In this document: one piece after another, positions 1 through 12,350 of the stretch | Layout: each line of letters starts with the position of its first letter | Numbering within the stretch: position 1 is the stretch's first letter | NCBI GenBank assembly: GCA_964035545.1 | Contig: OZ037769.1 | Coordinates: forward strand, 12,888,633 to 12,952,632 | Direction of reading: 5' to 3' | DNA from: Bugula neritina | Lineage: Eukaryota; Bryozoa; Gymnolaemata; Cheilostomatida; Bugulidae | DNA: 64,000 bases | Notes under the pieces: model-generated | Seen by the model: only the letters and a program-made list of their open reading frames with translations | Databases searched by the model: none | Told to the model about the DNA's origin: nothing | Translations under genes and position numbers: made by a program

Positions 1-1137
1 CATTGTCATCTTCAAATATGTTAATTTCATTTAAAAAGAAGAATTTTTATAATTGGAAAAAGTTTAGCATCAAGATTCTCTATGTATTTTTGGGCATTAA
101 CATCATTCTAGAGCAATTACTGAGACGACCTACACCTTTTGGTGTTATACAATCCTAGAACATAACACCGATAGGGTGCTTGATTGTTCGAAGAATACAT
201 TAGGGGTTATATTCTTCATACTGGTATCTTCTAACAAAACAGTTTCACGCATGATTGTTCACATTACATGTGGATTCATCTGCAATAATTACTTTTTTCT
301 AATCATTCACGGTCTAACTACCATGCTCTATGGCCCAACGTAGCCGGTTTTTTTTGCTACTTCTCGGTTAGTAGAGGCTTCCTTCTTGCTTTGCAGCCAC
401 GTAGACCATGGATCAGCAATCTTCACCTTATCTGCGATGTTGAAGCTGCTGTTCCTGTTGATTCTGAGCATTCTTTGCCAACTCAAAATTTGTTTTGTGA
501 CGATCCTTCTTGCTGATCCTAGTGAGAACAGCTTGTCATCTCTCGGTGTGCTTTTTCTTGGTCGTTCACTTTCAGGTCGATCTGCTACACTCTCAGTCTC
601 CATAAACTTCTTGATATTTAATGTACAGTTGTCTTTGCTTTGCCAACCTTTTCAGATATTTTCCTAATTGAATAACCTTCGTTATGCAAGAAAATTATTA
701 CAAACTTTGCTTTTGAAGTAAAATTTACAGCTCTCATTTTCTCTATGCGCAGCACCTAAGTGGACACCATGTAAAAGCTTACAACTAAATGACAGATTTC
801 AAATTATGGAAAAAAAGTCTTACTTGATGATATCATGATGCCATGCACAAAGTCAAATTTCACTGTTTAGCCTTTTGTTGTTATCAGAAGCGATAAACTT
901 TGAAAACATAAAAACACAGGAGTTGCGCTTTCCTAGCTGCTTTTGTAGTTAGCCTGAAAATGGGTGGAAAACATCACAGCAGTAGGAATTGATGAGGTGA
1001 AAATTGTAGTGCACATTCTAAGAGTCATTTTGATATATAGAACTTGCAGGAAAATATTAAGAACTTCCAAGAAATCCCTATTAAACAAGATACATAGAAA
1101 TTTCTGCAAGCGTCCTTAAACTTTTTCACAGCACTGT
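1..1137 (-). mobile_element. Decayed Tc1/mariner-type DNA transposon (left part outside window)
   Basis: Read on the minus strand, 603-328 gives a basic stretch with ERPRKSTPRDDK followed further on by KKTGYVGP. These resemble the helix-turn-helix and linker region of Tc1-type transposases. Further down (about 300-100) short in-frame pieces such as ADEST recall the catalytic-domain start, but stops and frameshifts interrupt the frame, so the gene is dead. At 1112-1137 the plus strand carries the complement of CAGTGCTGTGAAAAAGTTTA, which has the look of a Tc1-type terminal inverted repeat, followed by TA as expected for the target duplication. The other end lies left of the window. It sits in, or just upstream of, an intron of the SLC37-like gene. 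The family call rests on remembered motif shape, not alignment. Confidence 0.55.
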
Positions 1138-1205
1138 ATATGCCATACCTTATGACATGTGCATTCTACACTATTGACAGTTCTATTGTTGCTACTGTTT
1201 TGCAG

Positions 1206-4200
1206 ATATCGTTTGGCATGTGGAGTCATGCAGGTATACTCTGTGCTTTGCTCTTTCTAAATGGATTGTCGCAGGTACGATAGTTTACTATCAACATATA
1301 ATGAGCTTCTTTACCTGCATTTTCTAATGTTTAACATTATTTGGTTTTCATGACAATATGTTATTTAAAATAAATAAAATATACAATATATACAAAATGT
1401 TGAAGTTTTTTATTTGAAATAGAAAAAGTTTTGTAATTTTATTATAATATTGCTTTACTTTTAATTTTTATTAATAATTTTGTACACATTCTGCTATACA
1501 TTGACTTGTGGCTGTCATGTTATTTTCTAGTCTCTTTGCTGGCCAAACTGTACGAAGGTTTTGTCTTCATGGTTCACTGAGCAGCAGAAGAACACTGTGT
1601 TTGGTTTCTTTGGTACCTGCGCTTTTGCTGGTGGCATCATAGGCACTGGACTGGCTGTGAGTATATTAGAGCACCTGTCTGACCATGCCTTGCATGTCAT
1701 GTCATGCCTAGCACCTGTCTTAAGGTGTCATGTGTAGCACCTGTCTGAAACTATCTTATCTACATTATATGACACTATATAGTATAATATAATATAATCC
1801 CTTATAGCATCATATCATATAATACTATGTAGTAATATATATTATAATTGTACACTGTTGTATGGAATATAGTTACTGTGATGTGTAAATCTAAAATAAA
1901 CTGTAGTCTATACATTCAATGTGCGTATTTTGCACTGTGTAGTGTCTACACTTATAACTGTGTATTTGTAATGTCAGTTTCATTCCCCTGCTCTTTCAGG
2001 TTTACTTCCGCTCAACCTTTGGCACTTGGCGTCAGGTGCACTTCATTCCTTCCATTTTCGTTGTGAGTACGCAATTTACTCCCTTTGTTTTAACATATCG
2101 TAATCAAAAGCAAAGAACTATAGATTATCCATTAATTTATTCTCATTTGTTTTATTTATAGCATTTTTGTGCATTTTTTACCATCTCCTTCTTCTAGCTT
2201 CTTTCGGATTACTCAACTTTTAAAATGCTATAATGTAATGTTTTTTCTTGTCTATAATATTAATTTTCTCTGTGGATCTTGTAAGCTCTGTTTGTTAACA
2301 CAGATAGTTGTGGGTATACTGTGTTACATCATGTATAGAGAGTCTAAAGAAGCTGGATATACCATAACAGAGGAAAACTCTACACCCAGTCAGTAGAATT
2401 TTAATCTCTCAGCACTATTTAATTTATATATTATATAATTTATAATTCTCTCAGAGTTATTTCACAAAAAAAAAAATCATTTTTGAGGTTTGTGGAATTT
2501 GTGTTAACACCTGTAGAAATTTTAAAGAGATTATTCAAGAAATAATGAAAATATCTTTAGATTAGAGATCATTTTGCTAAGGTGTTGCTAGAGTTTGTTG
2601 TTAGGATTTGGCAGTAGCTGCATATCAACATGTCTAGTCAATAGCAATATTGATAAATATGATTGCATGAGTATTGACATAATAAAAGAATTCTTTGCAG
2701 TACATGTTTAAAAGTAAAATGATTTTTCTTAAAAACTATTTTATAAGAATAATTTATTATAATTGAGTCAATTATTTCATTTCAACGAAGAAAACAACTC
2801 TTGTTTAATTTCAAATAGCATCTTGAGTCCACAGTGTTGGAAAGTTTTGTTGGGATTTTCGTATGTTTATACTTTGTGAGGATTGACCTACTTCTTTGAC
2901 CCATCTTCCACTTTGTTCTAGAAAGTTCCTCTGCAGAAGACGTAGAGTCTGACTCACCATCTCAAGCTTCTCTCACTTTTAGAGAGCTAGCACAGTTACC
3001 GTAAGTGAGCCCGCTATTTCCTGTTTGTCTATAGAATGCGCTAGCCACCCGGACAAAGCAATAAATATGTGTGGGCAGGTGCGTGTGTGTGTGTTTTTGT
3101 TTGAGCGTTTTTATATCGGGCAGTTGTTGATTTTTCGCATCAAAGTTTGCTGAAGCAGTTTTGCTTTTTTATATTTTTTGTCGTTTGGAATATTAAATTT
3201 ACTTTTGTCTTATCACCCCATAGTAAAAATACCTTGTGTTGCGTGACGCTGTAGGGGTGTGGCTGAGATATCCGTAGCTGTGTTCTGTCTTAAACTGGTG
3301 AGATACTGCATGTACATGTGGCTGCCCATGTATTTAGAGAAACAGGTAATTCTACCAACAAATAATTACAAACTTTCATTTTGGGTGTCAGAATATAAAT
3401 TTAATGAAAAACCTTACTTGAATGCGAAATGTAAACATACATATACTCGCTTCATATCTCACTAAGCTGCGGGTCCCAAAACCTCGATCTGTGACATAGT
3501 CTACCATGTTTAACTCATGAATTCACTAAATTCAGCCATTTTGTCCCTATACACACATATATAAGCCGTAAAATGGGGTCCAAGCCTTTTTCGTGACCTA
3601 TGGGATTTTGCAAGAACTGGAGCTGTGAGATATGGAGGGAGTATTGTATATTTCTAGAAAGCAACAGTTAAGCAATCTAATGGTGTGCCATAATATTTTA
3701 ATTTGATTATGTACGGTCTACTAGCTATGTTTTTCCCATTATTGATTTCGTGCAAGTTAAGAGTAAGCCTAAGCATTACTTTGTGTTTCAGCTTTCGTAT
3801 CCATCTTCTAAAGCTGGGTTATTCTCAACTATGTTTGAGATAGGGGGCGTTGTTGGCAGTGCCGCATTAGGACTTATACTAGACAAGTGAGTTCTCAAGC
3901 TATATCAGTTTTATAATTTGTGTAAGAGATGTCTAGATAACATATGAAGGATGCAGAAGTTGTCTTTCAATACAATTTTATTGTCTTTTTCAACTGATTC
4001 ATTGAATTTATCGAACTGGTCTATTAAATCTATTGAACTGACGAATAATGGTTTCATGGTTGTTTCTATTAGGTTTTTGTTTTGGTATTTGATTTCATGA
4101 GCTAGTCCTTCAAAACTTGGAATTCTTTCAATTGCCAACCGAAGTTACCCATTCTCAATATCCAAGTGACTTCTACCTTTTACAGATTCAGTTCCCAAAG

Positions 4201-5823
4201 ACCTCTATATGGTGTCACCTTGACTGTAGTTGCCAGCGCTGTAGCTCTCATTGTATTTAATCTCACATCAAGTCTTGGATATGCAGCCAACTCTATCAGT
4301 ATGTTGTTTGCCGGGGCATTCAACTGCGGACCCGATACTATTTTAGGTAAGTTTTATGTTGTGTAAAAACCTCACACAAGTTTATAGTCACCATCCCTGT
4401 GAGAAACCCTGATAGAAAGGGTTTTTGTTAAATTAAGCTAAGGACTTATTCAGAAGGGGAACAAGAGCAATTATGACTAGATGCTCTTCCTAGCATCACC
4501 AATGGCCTTTACTGGGGTTTACTATGCCAGTGCTCTAGCCCTTAGACCATGGCTGCTCCCAAGTTTTATACTGCATAAGCTGTGTGAAACTACTTTGAGA
4601 TTTGATTCTGTTGAAATTAATGTGATGTAATTATTAGTACATTCCTTTACAGTTCCATGCCTTTGGATTAGTTGCTAGAACGTTCTCTGTACTTGTTTGT
4701 TTTGTATGTCACAGGGGCTGCCATACCTAATAAGATAGGTCAGCAGGATAACAGAAATAGTGGCTCAGCGGTCACTGGCATCGTGAATGGTATGTCATAA
4801 ATTGCTTATAAACTCCACTTGTTTGTTTTAAGTTTCTATATCTGTGGGACACTATGTTTCCCAGCTTAGCATTGTGTGAATGAATTTTTCATTCCATGTT
4901 TGAAACAGCTGCATTGAATGAAACTACAACCATAAGTTTATACAAACCGCAACCAAAATTTCGTCCGTATGAGCATCCATTCACATAATGCGAAGCAATG
5001 GAGCACAGTGATAGTCTGAAATATTAGGTTGTTTCTACTCGGGCTAAATACTGTGTTTACAAAGACACAGGAACAGTTAAGTGCACGCGTTGCTGGGATT
5101 CAAACCCATTACCTGATGCACCGCTTCAACCACCGCTGCTCTCTAATGTAGTCTGGTATATAGTGTTGGTCTGACTGTGACCAACTCTGTATTGTCTCTT
5201 GGTGATGGCATCTGTTTTGTGAGCTGTCCAACAGGCGGCCCCAGGACCAAATGTGGCCTCCAGCCTACATTTATGTGGCCCCGAAGGTATAAAGCTAAAA
5301 AGTAGTTTTTACATGTATATGAATTAGAGTGAAAAGCCACATTTTAAATGTCTTGTTTCTACATATGCTACAAAACATGCAGCCTGCTGTAACTATTGGG
5401 ACTTTATTGTGCAATGATCCATAAAGTTTTGGAATAAAGTAATAATTTGAACAATACTGATGCTGTGGCCCCCAGCTCAAACTGAAGTTCACAATGTGGT
5501 CCTCGGCGCAGGAATCTTCCCTTTCAGTGGCTCTCGGTCTGACAAGGTTGGACACCCCCTCCCCCCTCCCTACACTAGACTGACCTCCCTACTGCATGCA
5601 TGGTAGTCACATGATATCGGTGTATGTTCCGGAATGTAGGATTTCTCCCATGAATGTTTTAGGATTTGGAAGTTTGGGTACTGTCCTTGAAGGTCCCGTT
5701 ATAGCCTGGGTCTCTAACTATTATGGTTGGTCTAGCATGTTTACAATGATGGTTGTGTTGACTGTTGTCGGAGCACTGGCTACAATCAAAGCTTCAATTT
5801 CTCTAGATAATAGAAATTCCTAA
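1206..5823 (+). CDS. SLC37-family sugar-phosphate/phosphate antiporter, 3' part
   Basis: Major-facilitator transporter of the SLC37 (glucose-6-phosphate/glycerol-3-phosphate exchanger) group, expected in the ER membrane. Ten exons are readable: 1206-1274, 1531-1656, 2000-2062, 2304-2388, 2922-3000, 3255-3345, 3792-3886, 4186-4346, 4715-4789 and 5663-5823. They join in phase into 334 residues ending NRNS-stop. The N-terminal membrane segments lie left of the window, so the gene is 5'-partial. Family signs are FLNGLSQ then CWPNCTKVLSSWF in the first half, PGVAEISV...MWLPMYL, FEIGGVVGS and the late GSAVTGIVNGFGSLGT. The hydrophilic acidic stretch SSSAEDVESDSPSQ is the central cytosolic loop. It looks closer to SLC37A1-3 in the C-terminal half than to A4. 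The fourth exon uses a donor (GTCAGT at 2389) only seven bases before an in-frame stop. A polyadenylation signal lies at 6250-6255. Confidence 0.82.
4369..4562 (-). repeat. tRNA-derived SINE, family I, copy a
   Basis: On the minus strand this begins with a tRNA-like head (GCCATGGTCTAAGGGCTAG, A-box-like). It continues through the shared body AAAGGCCATTGGTGATG and AGAGCATC and ends CACAGGGATGGTGACTATAA. Three other copies are in the window (10601, 14188, 53796). The B box is damaged here. It lies in an intron of the SLC37-like gene. Confidence 0.75.
5040..5150 (-). repeat. tRNA-like SINE head, single copy
   Basis: The minus strand reads AGAGCAGCGGTGGTTGAAGC and then GGGTTTGAATCCCAGCAACG, which looks like an A box and a B box about 35 bases apart. 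It does not fold into a full tRNA, and the body after the head differs from SINE families I and II. Only one copy was found, so the family assignment is tentative. Confidence 0.4.
5212..5565. mobile_element. Possible hAT-like non-autonomous element
   Basis: The two ends carry TGTCCAAC in opposite orientation (left at about 5227, right as GTTGGACA at about 5548), with GGCC-rich 'gtggccc' sequence inside each end. This is the style of short hAT-derived elements whose ends read GGGGTGTCCAAC. No transposase remains and no clear target duplication was seen. It is intronic in the SLC37-like gene. Confidence 0.35.
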
Positions 5824-6771
5824 TATATATATACGTCTTATTTATTATAAGTTTTTTTGCTTTAGCATTTGTGAAAATTCATGCTCCTATGTTTACATTT
5901 AGACCTTATTTAGACCTGATTCATTTAAGCAATGTTAGTTTTGTTGTCACTTTATATTATTTATCATGTATTATGTCTTGTATTGTGTTGAATCTATGTT
6001 TTTGTGTGATTATTCCTGCTGTGATCTATTTTATTTACTTTTATCTTTTTGGGATTTTTTGTGAAATTTTGTTCACATCTATGATTTTTTGCTATTGCAA
6101 AATACGATAACACGAGTTTTCGAGTGAATGACTTTTACCACGCATTTAATACTAGGCAGCCTGATGGGTGGCCAAAGAGGTTTCCTGGATTAGTACAGTT
6201 GTTGCACTAAATGCATTTGGTATCAAGCAAATCATCATATCTTCTACTTAATAAAATAATTATGTTTTTTGAAATTTGTGTGGAATTTAAAACTTTTATA
6301 ATATAAAAAGTTACAGCTGACAAATAACCTCAAGTAATGAAAGTAATGATTATGTTTTATGAAACGTATTTTAGTGATTAATATGTATTATTCGTTAATA
6401 TATGTAGCTGTTAAATTATTTTCTCTCTTCTGTTTTGTAATCCTACTTTTTGACCTTATTTTTACTAGAAACATAAGTTTGTATTGACTTTGTTAACCTA
6501 GTGTGAAATATCTTGCTCTATATTGTACGTAGCATTGTTGTGTAGATGTAAGTTTTCTCCTCTTATATTTCCCCATGCTGCAATATGCTATTTGGCCTTT
6601 AATCATAAATTCATTTAAATGACATCATCTTGTATTTTGTGATACAAATTCTATATATTTTATTTGGACATTGTACAAGACAATTGGATTTAGTGATCAC
6701 ACATAACTTAAGACAATGATAAGTTTCAAGTTACTGACACAGACATGTAAGACCGCATCACATTACAACAG
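5824..6771. other. Convergent 3' UTR region between SLC37-like and PKA-R genes
   Basis: This stretch lies between the two stop codons. It contains AATAAA on the plus strand (6250-6255) for the transporter and AATAAA on the minus strand (6663-6658) for the kinase subunit, so the transcripts end about 0.4 kb apart and face each other. Short plus-strand open frames here are low-complexity and judged not coding. Confidence 0.7.
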
Positions 6772-9700
6772 TTAGACAGCTTGTTCAGTGAAAGCTCGAC
6801 TCATGTCCACTTCGTAGGACTTCATGTTCCTTTTCATAACTTCTACGCAAGGTCCTAGAAGTCTTTCAAAAGCATCAACGTCTAATGCTGTCAATAAAGT
6901 ATATAGGATTTTGAAGTAATAAACAGTTGCGATAAAATGCTTTATTATATTTGCTAAGTAATAAAAAGAATTAGTAAGAGATTCTATATTGGCTGATGAA
7001 AATAATCTGTATATAAAGATATTGGTTATGATAAGTAAAGCAGTGATTCTTGCATACTTTAGCTCTCAAAATATGTTAGTAGCAACTAAATGTTCTGTGT
7101 AGTCAGCTGTGTTTATTTTTTTCTGCAAGATTTAAATTACATTTGGTTTTTGCATATTTTGATGCTTGAAAATAATATCAAATTATTAACTGAAAAGATA
7201 TAAAAGTTGACAGCTCCTTGTAAAAAAGTTGCTTTTACTAGCGCCATCTTGCTTGAAACATAGGAAATCATTGTTGAAACTGTGTTTGTTGTTATAATAA
7301 TATATATTTGGCTGGTTACCTGCACATACTGTCTTTCCAGTTGCTATGACATCAGCGGCTCTGGGATTCTTACTAATTAGACCGAGTTCTCCAAAGTAGC
7401 CTCCTCTGCCTATACGGCTGACTTCCTTCACCTGCCCTGACTCATTCTACATGATTACAATAATTTGTCGGGGATTGCTCAAACATGAATAATTCTGTTG
7501 CAGCTAATGTGAGTCAACAAAAATTGTTTGAAGCAGCACAGAGTTGGTGGTCACTGAGTGCTGGGAAGGTCTGGAGTTTAGAGTAAGGTCAATGACATGT
7601 ATACAAGTACTATGTTCAGTCACCCCCAACTCGGCTCCGCTTCTAGTAACATTTTTTCAACACCAACCCAAATGCACGCTGGTAAGGACGCGAAATCATA
7701 TTAAAATATTTCAATTCAAAATTTTGCTCTAAGCTTTACAGGTAAAGTTTTTTGGCAACTATAGAAATTCTTATTTTATATTGCTGTGTACTCGAAGTAA
7801 GAAGCAATATTTGACAGAGTTTTTAAGATGAGACAGGTGCTTACAGCTCTCATTACTCTGACTTCCCCTTTTTCTACAAAGTACATATTCTCAGCCTTGT
7901 CTCCTCTCCTTACAATCACATCGTCTTTCTGGAATGTCACGGATTTCAAAGCATCGCAAACTTTCATTCTCTCATAGGGCTGGTGAAAGAGTAACATTAT
8001 TATAACATTGTCAATAAAACAGTGGAGTTTCAGTGTGGCAAGTGGGTACCTGTTGTACTTTTATAACAATATATTATGTAGATGCTCTTTGCTATAATAT
8101 TAGCCATCACAAATGACATCTAATTATATAATTTGAATTTGTAAGAGCTTACAAAAGTTAATTTCTACACAATAATTTTAATAATGCTATTTCAATAAAA
8201 ACAATAATTTTTAGACATTGATTGAATGGCAAAATTTTTGTGTTACCAATTCTATGGTAACACAAAAAATTTACTTTTCAATAGTTTAATGCTAGCAACA
8301 CTATAACACTGTTGTGGAATTACACACACATCTGAATAACTTACTTCTAGAGAGCTAAGAATGCTGACACACATCTGAATAACTTACTTCTAAAGAGTTG
8401 AGAGTGCCAACACAAATCTAAATAACTTACTTCTAAAGAGTTGAGAGTGCTGAAACACATCTGAATAACTTACTTCTAAAGAGCTAAGAATGCTGACGCT
8501 GTTGATGAACTCTTCATACGTCTGCCTCTTCATAAATGCTGCCCTCAAAACTATTCTCCGGAAAGTTGCTCGATCCTAGATTTACAAATAAAATGATGTA
8601 CAGTGACTCAGCAGTTTACAGTGACTTACATTTATTTACTGTGAGTGATTATTGCATTTTGATATCAAATATCACTTACCAACAGCATATATATTTGTTA
8701 TGGTGAAAATTTACATTTTTGTATATATTTTTAGTCCGTTTATAGTATATGTTAGATTTTTTCACAGTTTACTGTTGTTAGGAATCCCGAAGCCCCTGTG
8801 GTGTGATTTGTTAGTGCACCTGCTTGCAAACCGGAGGTTTGTGGTTCGAATCCCGGTAGGGGCAATTATTTTACATTTACATTTGTAACTTTCCCTCCGT
8901 TTATTAAATACTTAAATATATTGTCCAACTGTTTATATTCTAATCTTTTTCAGCCACTATTTCTAGTTCTAATCTCTTTACTGTAGGCACATAGTTTTTT
9001 TGGTAACTCGTAATTTACCAAGGTGTTGCTACTCTGACTTACCAAAGCCCATAGAGTTCCAGAGCTTCTCGAAGTTACCGTGGCAGCTCTCGGGGTGTTA
9101 TACATGAGTGCCAATTCACCGAAACTCCCCTCGTCAACGTATGTGTGCACCACTACACCGTTCACGTTTATCTCATACGTTCCGCTAAGAAGCATACAAG
9201 GCAACACCTTTGAACATATGCAGCCTAGCAAAACATGCAGTTCATTTTCTGAAAGAAATCAGTTAAAAATAAAAAGTTTGCAAGACCATAAACAACTATA
9301 TATAAGCAGTTTATGTGTGCACCACTACACTGTTCATGTTTATCTCATATGTTCCACTAAAAATTGTGCAAAGTAACATTAGTTCAACTTTGAAAATATG
9401 TAGCTCATCAGCAAAGCATGCATAATTTATTTGCTAAATGAAATAGGTTAAAATAAAAAAAGAGAGAAATATTAGTTTTGCATTAACACATAAACAACTA
9501 TAAAAGCAATCTATGTCACAGTTTTTTATAAAAAATTATCAAGTTTTTCTAAAAATTATTCAGCACATGTCAATAGTTTTAATCTGTGCTTTATAAATAA
9601 TTGTTTCTCACCTTTCAACAACATAGAAGAACTCTGCTTCCTCGTCGCCATCTTTAATGATGACCTCACCATCGTCGCAGCGGATTTCTTGCATAGCATC

Positions 9701-12088
9701 AATAACCTTACTAAGCTGCTCCTATCAAATGGTCAACAGTAAAAACTGAGAAGAGAATACAGAGTTCAAGAAAACATTAACATTGAATTTTAGTTTGCAC
9801 GATTACTATGGTAATAGTTACTATGGCAATGTTTACTATGGTGGTGGTTACTATGGCAATGGTTACTATGACTATGGTTGCTATGGTAACAGTCACTATG
9901 GAAATGGTGTGGTAATCGCTATTTGTATAGCATACCAAAACTTTTGGTAATTGGTAAAAGTTGAGTGATTGCTCTCCTTACAACACTCTGATGAAATTTG
10001 TAGTGTTGAGTTTACCCAGTAGCCTCCGTGGTGTAATGATAGCACACTTGCTTGCAAGCCAGAGGACTCAGGTTCGATTCCCAGTGGTGGCAATTATTTT
10101 ACAAAATTAGCTGACAAACTTTTTAAACCTTTGATGCCAAATTTTAGTCATAAAAAGTCCAAATTAATTATTTATTCAAACATTTTAAGCAAGAGTAATA
10201 ATTGCAATAAGTAAATGTTCTTATGCCAACTTTTGTAAATTTTTCTTTATTATTGATCATTTATCTTACTATATTTTACTGGATGAGATTTTATTTCCTA
10301 TTCTATATTTTGAGTTGTATACTATTAATTATTTGAGATTTCACTAGCTATATCCTCATTCATAACAGTAATTTTGGATAGCTAAGCTATATAATACTTC
10401 ATTTCAATAAAATTACACTTTGAAAAATCCAACGAATAAAATGTAGCCTGTTAAAGAGTATAAGCACACATTCACTTGCGTGCTCTTAAGCACAAAGTGT
10501 TCTATTAAAACATAACCTTAAATAAAAGGTGAGTAGAGTCTGAGAAAGTTCACGCTTTATTGTCAATTATATAAAGCATGTCTATAGTGGCCGTGTGATA
10601 TGGAGCAGTGGTGGTCTAGGGGTTAGAGCTTTTACTTAGTGGACGGGAAGTCATGGGTTCGAACCCCAACAAAGGCCATTGGTGATGTTAGGAAGAGCAT
10701 CCAGTTATAATTGCATGCTTCTGTGCCACATCTGAATAAGGATCCTTAGCCCGCTTCAACAAAAACCCTTTTCGTCGGAGGTTTTTCACAGGGATAGCAA
10801 CTATAAATTTGAGTGGGTTTATAGTGACAGTGTGATAGGAAACTTACGGCATCCAGACTTTTGAAGAGGAAGATGGAATGAACCGATTTGGAGAGTCGCT
10901 TATTTTGATCAGATGTTTTGGGGTAAACAGGCTACAAAATTAACAATGGTCAGTCAAGCATATAGTACAAATGGTACATTAAAAGTTTGAGTTATACAAA
11001 TTTACCAGTTAGCAATAAAAATCTACTGGTTGCCAACAAGTAAGGCAAAACTCCTTAACAGGAGATAAATTAAAGAAAAGGTATACATAAGAGCTATAGC
11101 CTACCAGGAAACACAAAAGGAAGTAACAAGAGAGTGTGAGTAAACCGTGTATTGCATAAGAAGTACAAAGCAAATAAAAATTTTCTGAACAACCACATTG
11201 GTGGCAAATTAATCCAATCCATCATGTCTAATAAGTCTGAGTTAGTCAAGCAACTATCTAAATGTAATTAGAAATTGCTGCAAAACCTAAACCATCATAA
11301 TTCTTGTTTTGGCTATTTGCATAAGAGAAAATGCACAAAGTGTCATGCACTGAATATTTATACTCTATACTGCAGGCATAATACGTACTGTAGATACATT
11401 CTTGTCTTTAGATGGGTCATATCTCTCTGCGGCCACTGTAAACACATTATAGTAATCACTGTATATCATGAAATGATTTCAAGGAAAAGTTCCAGTGCAG
11501 ACAATGGTGTATAAGGTAACGCACAGAACGGTAAATTTTATAATTAACTAATTATAGATTAACCTGCTTTTAGATTTTGTATGATTTTCTACAACTTATT
11601 TTAATCATCATATTTCATTCTGTTAACTCTGAGTTATATTTTTCATAATGTTGTAGCTGTTTGACATGTTCCAGTGTCACATTTAAAAAATTTACAAATG
11701 AAAACTAGTCAGCCTATAATCACTTATCAAATAGACATTTATTAATAAAACATGGTGGCAGCGTAAGTTGATTAACACTTACAAAGACGGAAAGCATTTT
11801 ACCACCTGGAAAAGAAACAGTTATACAAGCAAGACTAAACCTCACCTGACTTCCTGCGGTTCATATTCTTGTATGCTGGAGGTAGTTCTGCTGGCAGATC
11901 CTGTATTTCTGCAAATATTATCACAAGGAGTATATGCAGATGTACAGTACAACAGAACTTGTATGGTTATATACTATTATATGTTCTATGCTACACGCCG
12001 ACACAGTGCATACACACACACGCACGCACGCATGCTTGCACACACACACGCATGCTTGCACACATGCATGCACACATTATATATTTTA

Positions 12089-12162
<74 letters not shown>

Positions 12163-12350
12163 CTGTATATATATATATAACTCGCACCATCATCCTCGTG
12201 ACTGTTCTGGTATTTCTCAGTAAAGTACTCCTTAGCGAACTTCACTAGGTTCTCAGGGTACGTCCTGAGGACGGCCATTGTGAACTCGTTCAGCAGTTCG
12301 GTGAGTCCTTTGGGGACTGCAAAGTCGCTATCTCTGCCCTGTTTACTCAT
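6772..12350 (-). CDS. PRKAR2: cAMP-dependent protein kinase type II regulatory subunit
   Basis: Complete gene, ten coding exons: 12350-12188, 11908-11846, 11435-11389, 10931-10848, 9721-9612, 9184-9043, 8575-8474, 7979-7845, 7446-7320 and 6887-6772. They join in phase to 362 aa (vertebrate RII is about 400). Residues 1-50 are the dimerisation/docking helix pair ([18 protein letters not shown]). Residues 72-76, RRKSV, form the inhibitor sequence with a phosphorylatable serine, which marks type II rather than type I. Cyclic-nucleotide domain A has [14 protein letters not shown] at 177-190 and domain [15 protein letters not shown] at 300-313. Both keep the glutamate and arginine that bind the phosphate and ribose of cAMP. 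It holds the catalytic subunit inactive until cAMP binds and tethers it to anchoring proteins. The acidic linker typical of vertebrate RII is shortened. A polyadenylation signal lies at 6663-6658. The exon chain and phases leave little doubt. Confidence 0.95.
8326..8498. repeat. 43-bp tandem repeat containing copies of an exon end and splice donor
   Basis: Four head-to-tail units are spaced exactly 43 bp apart; the shared string CTTACTTCT starts at 8340, 8383, 8426 and 8469. The last unit is the real 3' end of PKA-R exon 7 with its GTAAGT donor. The other three lie downstream in the intron and each keeps a GTAAGT. Confidence 0.9.
8786..8872 (+). repeat. tRNA-derived SINE, family II, copy a
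   Basis: tRNA-like head GCCCCTGTGGTGTGATTTG with a B box GGTTCGAATCC, ending in CAATTATTTTAC. The outer seven bases pair as an acceptor stem, but the anticodon and T stems do not pair, so it is not a working tRNA. Related copies are at 9985 and 30585. Confidence 0.7.
9793..9908 (+). repeat. Degenerate 12-18 bp tandem repeat (GGTTACTATGGCAAT)
   Basis: About eight imperfect units built around TTACTATGG in an intron of the PKA regulatory subunit gene. No stable open frame or conserved product is seen. Confidence 0.8.
9985..10102 (+). repeat. tRNA-derived SINE, family II, copy b
   Basis: Shares TGTAGTGTTGAGTTTAC, then GCCTCCGTGGTGTAATG, CTTGCTTGCAAG and the B box GGTTCGATTCC with the copy at 30585. 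The match extends upstream of the tRNA part, which shows a dispersed element rather than a tRNA gene. Confidence 0.75.
10601..10828 (+). repeat. tRNA-derived SINE, family I, copy b
   Basis: The best preserved head: A box TGGTCTAGGGGTTAGAGC, B box GGGTTCGAACCCC, then the shared body CATTGGTGATGTTAGGAAG and AGAGCATCCAGT, and the 3' region CACAGGGATAGCAACTATAA. It is intronic in the PKA regulatory subunit gene, just downstream of exon 4. Confidence 0.85.
12000..12178. repeat. (CA/CG)n then (AT)n microsatellite
   Basis: A CACACG/CATGCA-rich tract at 12000-12073 is followed by about 100 bp of near-pure AT at 12075-12178. The AT tract ends only about eight bases from the exon 1 splice donor of the PKA regulatory subunit gene. 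Confidence 0.95.

Noticed and set aside
8796-8868. Possible functional tRNA genes at 8796, 10020 and 30600
   Set aside because: The acceptor ends pair in part, but the anticodon and T stems do not, and flanking sequence is shared between copies, so these are tRNA-derived SINEs.
11768-12350. Overlapping open frames rich in IYIYIY and HTHTRT on both strands
   Set aside because: They are translations of the AT and CA microsatellites. Only 12350-12188 on the minus strand is genuine coding sequence (PKA-R exon 1).
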